NCBI GenBank assembly: GCA_963667005.1
Contig: OY762937.1
Span: forward strand, 2,294,001-2,358,000
DNA length: 64,000 nucleotides
DNA from: G963662605 sp963667005
Lineage (GTDB): Bacteria; Bacteroidota; Ignavibacteria; Ignavibacteriales; Ignavibacteriaceae
Direction of reading: 5' to 3'
Part shown: positions 1 to 8,659 of the stretch, piece by piece
Layout: each line of letters opens with the position of its first letter
Position numbering within the stretch: the stretch's first letter is position 1
Made by a program: the position numbers and the translations under genes
The notes under the pieces: model-generated
What the model was told of the DNA's origin: nothing
Databases searched by the model: none
The model's input: only the letters and a program-made list of their open reading frames with translations

Positions 1-435
1 ATTACCGGCAGATACTTTCCCGATGAAAAACAAACCCATTCCGATAAACGTGATTATTATGGTCAGCACGTTGATGCGCCGAAGTTTTGTTTTAAGCAGC
101 AGCGGTTCAAGCAGAAGAACATAAATCGGAGCCGTGTATTGGAGGAAAATAGCATTAGCAGCTGTTGTCATCTTCGTTGCCAGAACAAAGAGTATAAGAA
201 TACCCGAATAGCATATACCGCTGATCAGAATAAGCAGATTGAAGTGAAAACATTTGGAGCGGTATATCGCAAAAAATGTTGCTGCCGCAAAGATACTCCG
301 GATACCTGATAATTGAAGCGCTTCCAGAGGTATCAGCTTAATTAATAATCCGCCGGTACTCCAAAGAAGCGCAGCGACAATGATAGCGAACAGACCTTTA
401 CGGTGCTCGGGAATTTCAATCCTTGATACGCTCAA
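1..435 (-). CDS. EamA/DMT-superfamily permease, 3' part missing
   Basis: This is the N-terminal 145 codons of an inner-membrane transporter that runs off the left edge. The translation is almost entirely hydrophobic helices, with segments reading LFAIIVAALLWSTGGLLI and LLILISGICYSGILILFVL and the pattern TTAANAIFLQYTAPIYV. That pattern is typical of the first repeat of EamA (RhaT/YdcZ-like) drug/metabolite exporters, whose substrate cannot be told from sequence. I chose the TTG at 435, which overlaps the TGA stop of the upstream metallophosphoesterase as TTGA, so the two genes are probably translationally coupled. The family assignment is fairly safe; the exact start is less so. Confidence 0.75.
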   Translation of the reverse strand, partial: MSVSRIEIPEHRKGLFAIIVAALLWSTGGLLIKLIPLEALQLSGIRSIFAAATFFAIYRSKCFHFNLLILISGICYSGILILFVLATKMTTAANAIFLQYTAPIYVLLLEPLLLKTKLRRINVLTIIITFIGMGLFFIGKVSAGN

Positions 436-1568
436 TTTGATTTCCCGGTAAAGGTGATATTGAAAATAATCACTTCCGAATCACTGCCTATCCGTATAGG
501 CGGACCCCATGTGCCGGCACCGGACGAGACATAATATTTTGTACTGCCTTTTTCTTTGTAGCCCCAGCTGACTTCATATACCATCTTGGTAATAAAGTTG
601 AAAGGGAACATCTGTCCGTGATGTGTATGTCCGGATAACTGTAAAGCGATCCCTTCTTTTTCTGCTTCTTCAAGGTGGAAAGGCTGGTGATCTAACAGAA
701 TGACAGGAAGATTCTCATTCGCTTTTGCTTTGAGTTCGGAAAGTTTTTTTCTGGTTTTCCTGGTATCATCCCGACCAATAATCTGAAACAGATTTGGGAT
801 AGTAACTACACTATCGCTCAATACATGGACATTATTTTTCGTCAGGAACGAAAATGCATCCTCTTTGCCCGTAATGTATTCATGGTTGCCGGGACAAGTA
901 TACATCCCAAGCGGGGCATAAAACTCCTGAAATTTCTTATCTATGCCGATACGGTGCAGCTGGTTTGAGCGGTCATCAACAATATCGCCTCCCATGAGAA
1001 TAATATCCGGCTTTTCTTCTTGCGAAACCCTTATCACTTTATCTAAAACCCTGCCGTCATTAACGGGGGTTGCGTGCATATCTGAGAAATACATGACCTT
1101 TACCGTTTTTCCTGCATTTGCCTGATTAGGGAGGGTGAGAGTGATATACTTTGTCTTTATATTTTGCGCGTTGAAAAATCCGTAGAGAATTACACCGGCA
1201 ACGATAACTAACCACAAGGTAAATAAAACATTTGCCGGAATAACAGGCAGGGCGCTGGCATTATGACTGACGTAGCTGAAGATCCAACGGGCAAATCTGT
1301 ACAAATCTACTGCAATGAGAAACAGAAGCGAATAGAGGAGTACGGCGAACCAGAGTGAACCAATCCATAGCACAATATCGTAAAAAGTATTACTGTATTT
1401 TACCAAAAACATTTTTGCCGCAATATAGGATAATGCAGCAGCTGTCATTGCAATGAGTATGTACGTGCGGAATGGTTCTAAAGATGCCGGAAGAACGGCT
1501 AAAAATCTGCGGATGACATAATAATTGCCCCATCCGTAAATGGCAAAGAAAATAAGAAAAAACCACAT
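432..1568 (-). CDS. membrane-anchored calcineurin-like metallophosphoesterase
   Basis: The 378-aa protein has four hydrophobic segments in roughly its first 140 residues, followed by a calcineurin-like phosphoesterase domain. The metal-binding motifs occur in family order: DMH (in YFSDMHATP), GGDIVDDR, GNHEY and SGHTHHGQ. This is the YkuE/YaeI-type arrangement, in which a membrane anchor carries a di-metal phosphoesterase; known relatives act on lipid-linked phosphoesters, but the substrate here is unknown. The stop overlaps the start of the EamA gene, suggesting a two-gene operon. Confidence in the fold is high and in the substrate nil. Confidence 0.88.
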   Translation of the reverse strand: MWFFLIFFAIYGWGNYYVIRRFLAVLPASLEPFRTYILIAMTAAALSYIAAKMFLVKYSNTFYDIVLWIGSLWFAVLLYSLLFLIAVDLYRFARWIFSYVSHNASALPVIPANVLFTLWLVIVAGVILYGFFNAQNIKTKYITLTLPNQANAGKTVKVMYFSDMHATPVNDGRVLDKVIRVSQEEKPDIILMGGDIVDDRSNQLHRIGIDKKFQEFYAPLGMYTCPGNHEYITGKEDAFSFLTKNNVHVLSDSVVTIPNLFQIIGRDDTRKTRKKLSELKAKANENLPVILLDHQPFHLEEAEKEGIALQLSGHTHHGQMFPFNFITKMVYEVSWGYKEKGSTKYYVSSGAGTWGPPIRIGSDSEVIIFNITFTGKSN

Positions 1569-1617
1569 AAAGAAAAACTAATCCGAATTATAAAACCCAA
1601 ATATACGGATAAAAAAG

Positions 1618-1653
1618 AAAAAGGCTGTCCCGCTTTCGGGGGACAGCCTTTTT
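1618..1653 (-). terminator. intrinsic terminator of the PEGA lipoprotein gene
   Basis: A near-perfect hairpin (arms AAAAAGGCTGTCCC and GGGACAGCCTTTTT) lies just after the stop of the minus-strand gene ending at 1672. Read on the minus strand it is followed by a T-rich tail. It separates this transcript from the metallophosphoesterase gene. Confidence 0.85.
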
Positions 1654-1671
1654 AGAATAATCTGAAGGGTT

Positions 1672-2436
1672 TTAGAATGAATAGCTTTCATTTACTTTAT
1701 TGTAAATCCAAACAAATTCAACCCACTGTTTTTTAGAAGTGGCATCAATACCAGTGGCTTTTACCAAAACTTTTGAATAATGATTGTCATTATCATAGAC
1801 AATAAAACTCTTATTTGTTGACAGGCCAAGTGTTGTTGACCATGAGCCGAGGCTATGATTTTGAACATTTCCACCCGATACTAATGAAGTCTCACTTGTT
1901 CCAAAGAATGAAGCATTTCTTGTTAGCGAGCCAGTTAGAGTCGCTTGCCATACCTGAGTAGTATCAGGTGAAGTCTGTCCATCCTTTAGAAAGAAATCTA
2001 CATAGTTCGCATTTGCAGCTTTGATTGTGTAAGGAAGTCCGTTATTAAGGCAAAGTCCGCTGGGGTGTTGTGTAGAAGTATCTGAAATTACCCAAATACG
2101 AACAGGGCCGTAAGCTGCATAATCCGCTCCTGAAAGGTTTGCGGTTACTGTGTCAATCTTTCCTGAAGTTGTACTTAATGCAACAGCTTTGTTGTCATAA
2201 TTTGTAAGTTTAAGCGTAATGTCATGTGAACCGACTTTCAGAGTGTCAATTAAAGCAGGAGTTACTTTTCCTGTATTGACATTATCAATCCAAATAGCTG
2301 CGCCAACCGGGTAAGAAACTACATACGCTCCCTGTTTTACAGTATCAACAGGATTAGTTGTACTGTCGCTGCATCCGACCATAACCAAGCTAACAAATGT
2401 CAATAAGAATAAACTAACAAGAATTTGCTTTTTCAT
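1672..2436 (-). CDS. PEGA-domain lipoprotein
   Basis: A secreted lipoprotein of 254 aa. The N-terminus is a type II signal peptide with the lipobox LVMVGC, so Cys is probably acylated and the protein anchored in the envelope. Residues of roughly 35-100 (GAYVVSYPVGAAIWIDN onward, with TPALIDTLKVGSHDITL) match the PEGA surface-layer-like beta domain, which often decorates cell-surface proteins. The remainder is beta-rich and unassigned. I chose the ATG at 2436, not the in-frame ATG 15 bases upstream, because AAAGGA sits six bases before it. It appears to be a single-gene transcript with its own terminator. Confidence 0.75.
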   Translation of the reverse strand: MKKQILVSLFLLTFVSLVMVGCSDSTTNPVDTVKQGAYVVSYPVGAAIWIDNVNTGKVTPALIDTLKVGSHDITLKLTNYDNKAVALSTTSGKIDTVTANLSGADYAAYGPVRIWVISDTSTQHPSGLCLNNGLPYTIKAANANYVDFFLKDGQTSPDTTQVWQATLTGSLTRNASFFGTSETSLVSGGNVQNHSLGSWSTTLGLSTNKSFIVYDNDNHYSKVLVKATGIDATSKKQWVEFVWIYNKVNESYSF

Positions 2437-2652
2437 TGTGTGTCCTTTCATTTATAGATTATAAGTGTTGATTTTCAAATTATACGAAAACAAATATATA
2501 AAACTCCACTGAACCTGAATTTGACAAACTTAATTCCAAATATACGAAATATAAATTAACTTTACAGGACTTACGATTTCTGATATGATAAAAATCACGC
2601 GGATTGGCCGCCATTTCTTGCTTTTTCTCTCTTTTCGTGGCATATTTAAAAT

Positions 2653-3480
2653 ATGAATAAAGATTTTATCTTCTATACGGTCGAGCAGAACAAAATCCGG
2701 GCAACGGTGTATGGTTATAAAAACCTGGCTAAACAACCATTGCTGATTTTCGTTCATGGCTTCAAAGGATTTAAGGATTGGGGTTTCATCCCTTATCTTG
2801 GTGAGCTCTTCGCTTACCACGGCTTCTGCGTTCTCACGTTCAACTTTTCGCATAACGGTATCGGCAAAAAAGCAGGTGAATTCACCGAACTAGACAAATT
2901 TGCAGATAATACAGTGAGTCTGGAGCTGAGCGAATTAGAGCAGATCATTGAAGCCTATCAGTTCTCCTACTTCGGGAGACCTTCAGACAAGGGTATATAT
3001 TTATTAGGTCACAGTCTCGGCGGGGGATTGTCGATTCTCGCTGCAAGCCAAATTGAAGAAGTGACCGGACTTATTACCTGGAACGCGGTTTCGCATTTTA
3101 ACCGGTATACCGAGCATCAGAAGGAAGAATGGCGGAAAAAGGGAACGCTGGACATTATTAACACCAGAACGAATCAGGTTATGCCGATGAACGTTTCCTA
3201 TCTTGATGATCTTGAAGAAAACGAAGACGTTTTGGATGTTGAGAAAGCCGTTCCGCATATTCACAAACCGTTCCTTATTATTCATGGCGAGCAGGATCTG
3301 ACTGTTCCATTTAAGGAAGGCCAACGGATTTTTGAACTTGCCGATAAGAACTTCGCTAAGTTCATGCCTGTGGAAGGTTCAGGACATACATTCGACTGTG
3401 TTCATCCTTTCGAGGGTGCCAACAAAAAATTTGACGCGGCTGTAAACGCGACTCTGGAATTCTTGAAAAAACAAAAATAA
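2653..3480 (+). CDS. alpha/beta hydrolase (serine esterase/aminopeptidase-like)
   Basis: A 275-aa cytosolic alpha/beta-hydrolase without a signal peptide. The oxyanion region reads LIFVHGFKGFKDW, the nucleophile elbow is GHSLGGG (Ser about residue 121), and the acid and histidine candidates fall in HGEQDLTVPF and GSGHTFD. This gives a complete Ser-Asp-His triad of the serine-aminopeptidase/lysophospholipase-like group. The substrate is not predictable. BioY starts ten bases downstream, so the two genes are probably cotranscribed, although no known pathway links them. Confidence 0.85.
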   Translation: MNKDFIFYTVEQNKIRATVYGYKNLAKQPLLIFVHGFKGFKDWGFIPYLGELFAYHGFCVLTFNFSHNGIGKKAGEFTELDKFADNTVSLELSELEQIIEAYQFSYFGRPSDKGIYLLGHSLGGGLSILAASQIEEVTGLITWNAVSHFNRYTEHQKEEWRKKGTLDIINTRTNQVMPMNVSYLDDLEENEDVLDVEKAVPHIHKPFLIIHGEQDLTVPFKEGQRIFELADKNFAKFMPVEGSGHTFDCVHPFEGANKKFDAAVNATLEFLKKQK

Positions 3481-3490
3481 AGAGGTCACA

Positions 3491-4057
3491 ATGGTAATTC
3501 CCCAATCAGTGAGGACAAGCAAAGTTTTCACTTTTATTTCGGAATATAAAATTCATGTAATTATTTCTTTTGCTGTTCTAACGGCAATTTCTGCTCATGT
3601 ATCAATTCCCGTTCAACCGGTTCCATTCACACTGCAGACTTTGGTTGTTCTGCTTTCAGGTATGATACTCGGATCACAAAAGGGAGCCTATGCTCAAATT
3701 CTCTATCTTACTTTGGGATTAGTCGGACTTCCGGTTTTTGCAGTTAACGGTTCTATGTTGACCGGTGCCATGCGTCTCGTGGGTCCTACCGGAGGATATC
3801 TGTTGGCATTCCCAATTGCTGCTTTTGCAGCCGGAATGATCTTTGAATACCGTAAATCAATCTTTTCTACCTTGTTCGCATTCGCAGCGGGTGAAGTGAT
3901 TATCAACTTAGTCGGTATGCTGTTCCTGAATACTTTCTATGTACACGATTTACAGAAGAGCCTTGTTATCGGAGTTTCAATTTTCTCTGTTTGGACGATA
4001 GCGAAAGTAGTTATCGGTACAGGAATTGTAAGAGCATACGCGAAATATAAAAAGTAA
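3491..4057 (+). CDS. bioY: biotin transporter BioY (S component)
   Basis: A 188-aa integral membrane protein of about six helices belonging to the BioY family, the substrate-binding S component of energy-coupling-factor biotin uptake. The diagnostic N-terminal stretch is AHVSIPVQPVPFTLQT followed by LVVLLSGMILG, and RLVGPTGGYLLAFP is also typical. The length is normal for the family. GAGGT precedes the ATG by four bases. No EcfA/EcfT genes are adjacent, so it either works alone or shares a module encoded elsewhere. Confidence 0.93.
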   Translation: MVIPQSVRTSKVFTFISEYKIHVIISFAVLTAISAHVSIPVQPVPFTLQTLVVLLSGMILGSQKGAYAQILYLTLGLVGLPVFAVNGSMLTGAMRLVGPTGGYLLAFPIAAFAAGMIFEYRKSIFSTLFAFAAGEVIINLVGMLFLNTFYVHDLQKSLVIGVSIFSVWTIAKVVIGTGIVRAYAKYKK

Positions 4058-4079
4058 TCGTAGAAATTAAACGTTTGAA

Positions 4080-6017
4080 ATGAAAGCAATAGCCTGTACT
4101 CTACTTCTCGTTACAGGATTTTCCATCTTCTTTTATAATTGCTACCGGGTTATTGCTTTCTTAAAACGTGCCAAGCCTGAAAACCGCTTTTCAAACATTC
4201 TCCAGCGCCTTAAAAAAGTACTCATCATTGCTCTCGGTCAGAAGAAAATTTTACAGCAGCCTATCGCCGGAATAATACACGTATGTATATTCTGGGGTTT
4301 TATCTTCTTTTTGCTTGCCATTTTCGAAACAATTGCACAGGCATATTCCGTTGATTTTATAATTGGGGGTGATTCAGGATTTACCGGATTTGTAGCGAAT
4401 ATTCAGGACATATTCATATTCACAGTTCTTACAGCAGTAATCGCGGCCCTTTTACGTCGATATGCATTTAAAGTAAAGCGCTTACAAATTGAGAGAACAG
4501 GGCATAAGAGCGAAGCATCTGCGATTTTGTTCATGATATTGATCGTTATGCTAACAATGATCGGTCAAAACCTGACAAATCCGGTGACAGCATCGCATCA
4601 TACTTTTTTAGCTTTTCTGTTAGGTAAAACCGTTGTGCTTCAAAATTATTTAGCTCATGAAATATTTTGGTGGGTACATCTGATAACAATATTTGTATTC
4701 CTTAATTATTTACCCTATTCAAAACATTTTCACATTATCACATCAATTCCGAACGTCTATTTTTCAAAAATCGAATCATCCGCGCATGAATTGAAACTTG
4801 TTGATTTTGAGAGCGAAAACCAGAGCTTTGGTGCTTCAGATGTAATTGATTTGACTTGGAAACAGGTACTTGACAGTTACACCTGCACGGAGTGTGGCAG
4901 ATGCGATGATGTTTGTCCTGCAGTGGCCGCCGGAAAATCACTCTCTCCACGCAAAATAATGATGGATATTCGTGATCGCTCAGTGGAAATGATTTCAGGT
5001 ACCCGCGAAAATAATACACTGCTGCACAATTTTATTCAGGATAAAGAGATTTGGGAATGCACCACGTGCAAATCATGTCAAGATGCCTGCCCGGTAATGA
5101 TTGAGCATGTTGACACAATCATCGATCTGCGTAGAAATCTGGTTTTAGCGGAATCCGAATTTCCGCCGGAATTACAAAATATTTACAAAAATCTGGAAGT
5201 TAATGGTAATCCATGGGGATTCAGTTCTTACGAAAGGTCAAAGTGGGCTGAAGGCATGAATATTCCGGTTATGGCTGAGAATCCGGATCATGAATATTTG
5301 TTTTGGGTAGGGTGTTCAGGTTCATATGATGCAAGAGCCATGAAAATAACCAAAGCTTTTGCACAAATTATGCAGAGTGGCGATATTGATTTTGCAATTC
5401 TCGGCAACGAAGAATCATGTAACGGAGATATTGCGAAAAGAACAGGCAATGAATATCTTTCTCAGGAACTGATTTCAAAGAATTTGCAGGTATTTAAAAA
5501 GTACGGAATTAAGAAAATTATAACGACTTGCCCGCATTGTTTTAACTCTTTAAAAACGGATTTTCATCAGTCCGGCGGGGACTTTGAAGTACACTTTTAT
5601 ACCGAAATCCTCGAAAATCTGCTAAAAACAGCGAAAATTAAATTAAAAAAATCAAATAATCATTTGATTACTTATCATGATTCTTGTTATATTGGAAAGT
5701 ATTATAATAAATTTGATGTGCCAAGGAACATACTGACTTCAATTCCAGGTGCAAAAATTGCAGAAATGAGTCATAATAAGCATTCTGCAATGTGCTGTGG
5801 TGGTGGAGGCGGGATGATGTTCGTTGAAGAAACTGAAGGGAGTAAAATGAATGCCGTACGCTCGAAAGAAGCGTTAGATACAAATGCATCAATTTTAGCT
5901 ACTTCATGTCCCTTTTGCATGTCAATGTTTACTGATGGCCTTTTGACTTGTAACACGCCGAATAATTTAGAAATAAAAGATATTGCTGAAATTATTCGGG
6001 AAAATATTATCTTATAA
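4080..6017 (+). CDS. membrane Fe-S electron-transfer protein (HdrD/EMO-like, CCG domains)
   Basis: A 645-aa redox protein. About the first 230 residues form five or so membrane helices with conserved histidines resembling the haem-b NarI-type domain. Two 4Fe-4S motifs follow, CTECGRCDDVCP (about residue 268) and CTTCKSCQDACP (about 327). Two cysteine-rich heterodisulfide-reductase-type modules come next; the second has an intact CCGGGG motif, while the first reads EESCNGD. This layout is that of membrane oxidoreductases that take electrons from electron-transferring flavoprotein to menaquinone in fatty-acid oxidation (EMO type). That role is inferred; no etfAB is in the window. Confidence 0.85.
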   Translation: MKAIACTLLLVTGFSIFFYNCYRVIAFLKRAKPENRFSNILQRLKKVLIIALGQKKILQQPIAGIIHVCIFWGFIFFLLAIFETIAQAYSVDFIIGGDSGFTGFVANIQDIFIFTVLTAVIAALLRRYAFKVKRLQIERTGHKSEASAILFMILIVMLTMIGQNLTNPVTASHHTFLAFLLGKTVVLQNYLAHEIFWWVHLITIFVFLNYLPYSKHFHIITSIPNVYFSKIESSAHELKLVDFESENQSFGASDVIDLTWKQVLDSYTCTECGRCDDVCPAVAAGKSLSPRKIMMDIRDRSVEMISGTRENNTLLHNFIQDKEIWECTTCKSCQDACPVMIEHVDTIIDLRRNLVLAESEFPPELQNIYKNLEVNGNPWGFSSYERSKWAEGMNIPVMAENPDHEYLFWVGCSGSYDARAMKITKAFAQIMQSGDIDFAILGNEESCNGDIAKRTGNEYLSQELISKNLQVFKKYGIKKIITTCPHCFNSLKTDFHQSGGDFEVHFYTEILENLLKTAKIKLKKSNNHLITYHDSCYIGKYYNKFDVPRNILTSIPGAKIAEMSHNKHSAMCCGGGGGMMFVEETEGSKMNAVRSKEALDTNASILATSCPFCMSMFTDGLLTCNTPNNLEIKDIAEIIRENIIL

Positions 6018-6056
6018 ACAATTAATTAATGTTCTTATTAACCGAAAGGATACTAC

Positions 6057-6248
6057 ATGGAAAAGTACCAGCAACTCGTTGATTTCGTTCAAAGCTTGCA
6101 GCCTGATTTCGTAAAATTCTACGAAAAGGGACAATCAGCAGCAGGAACACGTCTCCGCAAAGGTCTCAGCGAATTGAAGAAATTAGCTCAGGATGTTCGC
6201 AATGACGTTCAGACAATCAAAGCTGATAGAAAGACCCCAAAAGCGTAA
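6057..6248 (+). CDS. histone H1-like Hc1-family DNA-binding protein
   Basis: A 63-aa basic helical protein. The core GTRLRKGLSELKKLAQDVR closely resembles the short Hc1/histone-H1-like proteins common in Bacteroidetes, where GTRARK-xxLELEKLxKEFR is typical. It is expected to bind DNA in the nucleoid. The usual Lys/Ala-rich C-terminal tail is short here (ADRKTPKA). A good ribosome-binding site (GAAAGGA) precedes the ATG. Its transcript may end at the hairpin at 6361-6400, inside the next gene. Confidence 0.78.
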   Translation: MEKYQQLVDFVQSLQPDFVKFYEKGQSAAGTRLRKGLSELKKLAQDVRNDVQTIKADRKTPKA

Positions 6249-6272
6249 GCTAATATTTGACTATGGAATTTC

Positions 6273-7478
6273 ATGAATAAACCGGATCTACGTCCTTTCT
6301 CGATGAAATTTCATAACCGAAAGATTGTTCTTACAGTTTTGTTTCCTCTTATATTATTATTCTTTGGGCTTATTGCGATAAGCCCAAAGAATTTTTTTTT
6401 GACCCGCACTCATACAAACCAGATACAAACAGACTCAGTTATTTCTATAACATTTTCAGTTGTTGGCGATCTGATGTGCCACTCGCCGGAATATCAATAT
6501 GCAAAAGCAGCTCCCGATAGTTTCGACTTCCGACCGTTTTTCAAGTTTGTAAAACCTATACTTACAAAATCAGATGTCAGCTTCGGCAATCTTGAGACTG
6601 TTCTTGCAGGAGTGGACGAGGAATATTCCGGATATCCCTTTTTTAATTCACCTGATGAATTTTTGTATGCAATAAAGGATGCCGGCTTTACACATTTGAC
6701 TACTGCCAATAATCATTGTTTGGATAGGGGAGAGAAGGGTATTCTGCGTACTATTGAGATGCTCCAAAATGCAGAAATACCATATGTGGGAACTTCAGCA
6801 TCTACAGCGGATAAAGATTCTATTCGTGCATTTACAAAAAACGGATTATCCTTTGCGTTGCTTGCTTATTCGTACAGCACTAATGGTAATCCGGTACCGA
6901 AAGGGAAGGAATATTTAGTCAGTTTGATTGATACGGCAAGAATTGCGGTAGATGTGAAAAGCGCCAAAACAAAAAGCGATATAATCATTGTCAGCTTGCA
7001 CTTCGGCGAAGAGTACAAACGCAAACAATCACGTTGGCAGGAAATAGTGGTTGATAAGGCAATAGAGGCCGGTGCAGATATCATCATCGGCAGCCACCCC
7101 CACGTTATTCAACCCGGCAGGCAATTTCACTCAGACAATAGTCGTCTCGATACCGGATTGGTAGTATATTCTTTGGGCAATTTTATCTCCAATCAACAGG
7201 AACGGTACAAAGATGCGGGAGTAATCTTACATTTTACCGTTGAGAAGAACTTGAGTACGAAGAAATATAGCTTGAACAATGTTGGTTTCACGTCGACTTG
7301 GGTCTTCAAGGGGATGGACAATCAAAAGCAGGTTTATTATATTTTACCCGAAGCTGATTCGGCAAGCTACGCGGCAATGCCATTTTTAAACTATTTTGCA
7401 AAGAAAAGAATGCTCCAGGCTTTTTCTGATACAAAAATGATACTTGGCGGTATATCTTCATTCCGAAAAAATCCTTAA
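6273..7478 (+). CDS. CapA-family (PgsA-like) metallophosphatase-fold protein
   Basis: A 401-aa protein with one N-terminal membrane anchor (about residues 18-38), predicted to expose a CapA domain outside the inner membrane. Motifs of the family, whose members act in poly-gamma-glutamate capsule synthesis, are all visible: VGDLMCH, GNLETVLA, TANNHCLDRG, HFGEEY, GSHPHVIQP and YSLGNFISNQ. No pgsB/pgsC partners are nearby, so a capsule role is not shown. The 5' coding region contains a perfect terminator-like hairpin with nine Ts (see separate entry). Confidence 0.87.
   Translation: MNKPDLRPFSMKFHNRKIVLTVLFPLILLFFGLIAISPKNFFLTRTHTNQIQTDSVISITFSVVGDLMCHSPEYQYAKAAPDSFDFRPFFKFVKPILTKSDVSFGNLETVLAGVDEEYSGYPFFNSPDEFLYAIKDAGFTHLTTANNHCLDRGEKGILRTIEMLQNAEIPYVGTSASTADKDSIRAFTKNGLSFALLAYSYSTNGNPVPKGKEYLVSLIDTARIAVDVKSAKTKSDIIIVSLHFGEEYKRKQSRWQEIVVDKAIEAGADIIIGSHPHVIQPGRQFHSDNSRLDTGLVVYSLGNFISNQQERYKDAGVILHFTVEKNLSTKKYSLNNVGFTSTWVFKGMDNQKQVYYILPEADSASYAAMPFLNYFAKKRMLQAFSDTKMILGGISSFRKNP
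6361..6400 (+). terminator. intrinsic terminator-like hairpin inside the CapA-like CDS
   Basis: A perfect 13-bp stem (arms 6361-6373 and 6378-6390) with the tetraloop TGCG is followed after one A by nine Ts (6392-6400). It lies about 90-130 bases into the coding region of the CapA-like gene, in the part encoding the membrane anchor. It could terminate the Hc1-like transcript and act as an attenuator of the downstream gene. Confidence 0.7.
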
Positions 7479-7484
7479 TTCTTC

Positions 7485-7513
7485 TTGACAAATACCTAAA
7501 AGCATTGTATATT
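7485..7513 (+). promoter_or_regulatory. promoter of the DinB-fold gene
   Basis: TTGACA (7485-7490), a 17-base spacer and TATATT (7508-7513) make a near-consensus housekeeping promoter. It sits about 78 bases before the ATG at 7591, in the spacer after the CapA-like gene. Confidence 0.75.
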
Positions 7514-7590
7514 TATAGTGTTCAAATGCACACTATTATAAAACGTGATTCACTAATACCACAACTAACTTTGTAAGGAGAGAGACTATT

Positions 7591-8088
7591 ATGACAGTTA
7601 TTGAAGCATTCCTTGCCGAATTGAAAAATGAAGCAATTGTTACCCGGAAAATTTTAGAGGTTGTTCCACTTGAGAAGGGGGAATGGCGGCCTCACGAAAA
7701 AAGTATGACGCTCGTTCATCTGGCATCACATGTAGCAAGCCTGCCCGAATGGGCTGCAACCGTTGTTAATACATCTGAACTTGACTTTGCAACTTCGGAA
7801 TTCAAGCCGTTCATTCCTGAATCAAAAGAAGATCTGCTTAAACATCATGACAAATGTGTGGCATCTGCAGAAACTGCTTTGATGAGCATGAAGGAAGCAG
7901 ATCTTGAAGCCGGCTGGACTTTGCGTTCAGGGGATATTAAATATTTTACTCAGTGCAAGCACGAGGTTTTGCGCAATACATGCTTTAATCATTTGGTACA
8001 TCATCGCGCTCAACTCGGTGTGTTTCTGCGTTTGCTGAACGTAGCACTGCCGCCAAGTTACGGTCCGACTGCCGATGTGAATATGTAG
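7591..8088 (+). CDS. DinB-superfamily protein
   Basis: A 165-aa four-helix-bundle protein of the DinB/YfiT type. The family's metal-binding histidine pattern is visible in HLASHVASLPEW and NHLVHHRAQLGVFLRLL. Related proteins act as thiol transferases or damage-inducible proteins of unknown role; the substrate cannot be named. It has a strong ribosome-binding site (AAGGAGAG), its own promoter at 7485-7513 and its own terminator at 8109, so it is a monocistronic unit. Confidence 0.85.
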   Translation: MTVIEAFLAELKNEAIVTRKILEVVPLEKGEWRPHEKSMTLVHLASHVASLPEWAATVVNTSELDFATSEFKPFIPESKEDLLKHHDKCVASAETALMSMKEADLEAGWTLRSGDIKYFTQCKHEVLRNTCFNHLVHHRAQLGVFLRLLNVALPPSYGPTADVNM

Positions 8089-8108
8089 GGGAAATAATGA
8101 AGCTTCAT

Positions 8109-8142
8109 AATGCCCGGTGAGTTTTCGCCGGGCATTTTTTTT
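8109..8142 (+). terminator. intrinsic terminator after the DinB-fold gene
   Basis: Stem ATGCCCGG (8110-8117) pairs with CCGGGCAT (8128-8135), followed by a run of Ts. Confidence 0.9.
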
Positions 8143-8147
8143 ATCGG

Positions 8148-8267
8148 ACCCTCACCCTCTGTCCCTCTCCCGGAGGTAGAGGGAAGTAAGAGAGTCGCGT
8201 TATTATTTTACCTTTCCGTCAGACTCCTCTTCCACCTCTGGGGGAAGAGGGCGGGTGATGAGGGCAT
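8148..8267. repeat. imperfect palindromic intergenic repeat
   Basis: The spacer between the DinB and glycosyltransferase genes holds no convincing gene. This part starts with CCCTCACCCTCTGTCCCTCTCC and ends with GAAGAGGGCGGGTGATGAGGG, forming a long imperfect inverted repeat of CCCTCACCC/CCCTCTCC character. It is compositionally similar to the repeats at 8572-8659 and 28824-28930. Confidence 0.5.
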
Positions 8268-8327
8268 TCTGTTTTTCCCCACTCTTAGTTAGAATCTATA
8301 CAGTTAAAATAACAAGATGCCTTTGTC

Positions 8328-8355
8328 ATTCCGGACGCCGGAGGCGATCCGGAAT
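8328..8355. repeat. short palindromic extragenic element
   Basis: ATTCCGGA (8328-8335) pairs with TCCGGAAT (8348-8355) and CGCC with GGCG inside it, giving an almost perfect hairpin with a three-base loop. It has no T-run and no nearby gene on the plus strand, so it looks like a REP-type element and not a terminator. Confidence 0.6.
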
Positions 8356-8404
8356 CCATTCTAAGCTGTTATCGGAATTTGTTGGTTAACTTATAAGCAC
8401 CAAA

Positions 8405-8433
8405 CCTGCCCGCCGAAGGCATGCAGGCGGGGG
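8405..8433. repeat. short GC-rich palindromic repeat
   Basis: CCTGCCCGCC, an eight-base spacer and GCAGGCGGGG form nested inverted repeats in an otherwise AT-leaning spacer. Similar GCCCGCC/GGCGGGC wording recurs inside the repeat at 28824-28930 and near 15132. Confidence 0.5.
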
Positions 8434-8571
8434 TGCGGCAAACAGATACAATGAAATGGCGGAGTGCCAAAGGCATGGCTCTAATATTTTATAATTTCAT
8501 GGTTAGAATTACATTAAACACGACTTGTTGAAATCGTATTAATCCGAAATTTCTTATTTCTTGTGAAAAAT

Positions 8572-8659
8572 GAACTCACCCTCGCCAGCTGAATTAAAGG
8601 CAAATATACATTTTCGGGCTCACCCCTCTCCTGCCAAGAGAGGGGCTGGGGGTGAGTTC
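8572..8659. repeat. 88-bp dispersed repeat with perfect 9-bp terminal inverted repeats, copy 1
   Basis: The element starts with GAACTCACC (8572-8580) and ends with GGTGAGTTC (8651-8659). Its interior contains ATTTTCGGGCTC and a CCCCTCTC/GAGAGGGG stem. A second copy in opposite orientation lies at 28824-28930 and matches along its whole length, including ATTTTCGGGCTC, CCAGC and AATTAAAG-like blocks. Confidence 0.7.

Noticed and set aside
3491..4057. BioY preceded by a biotin-responsive site
   Set aside because: Only ten bases separate it from the hydrolase gene and no BirA-type palindrome is present.
8110..8292. A 60-codon plus-strand frame after the DinB gene
   Set aside because: It begins inside the DinB terminator and runs through a palindromic repeat; no ribosome-binding site and no family-like composition.
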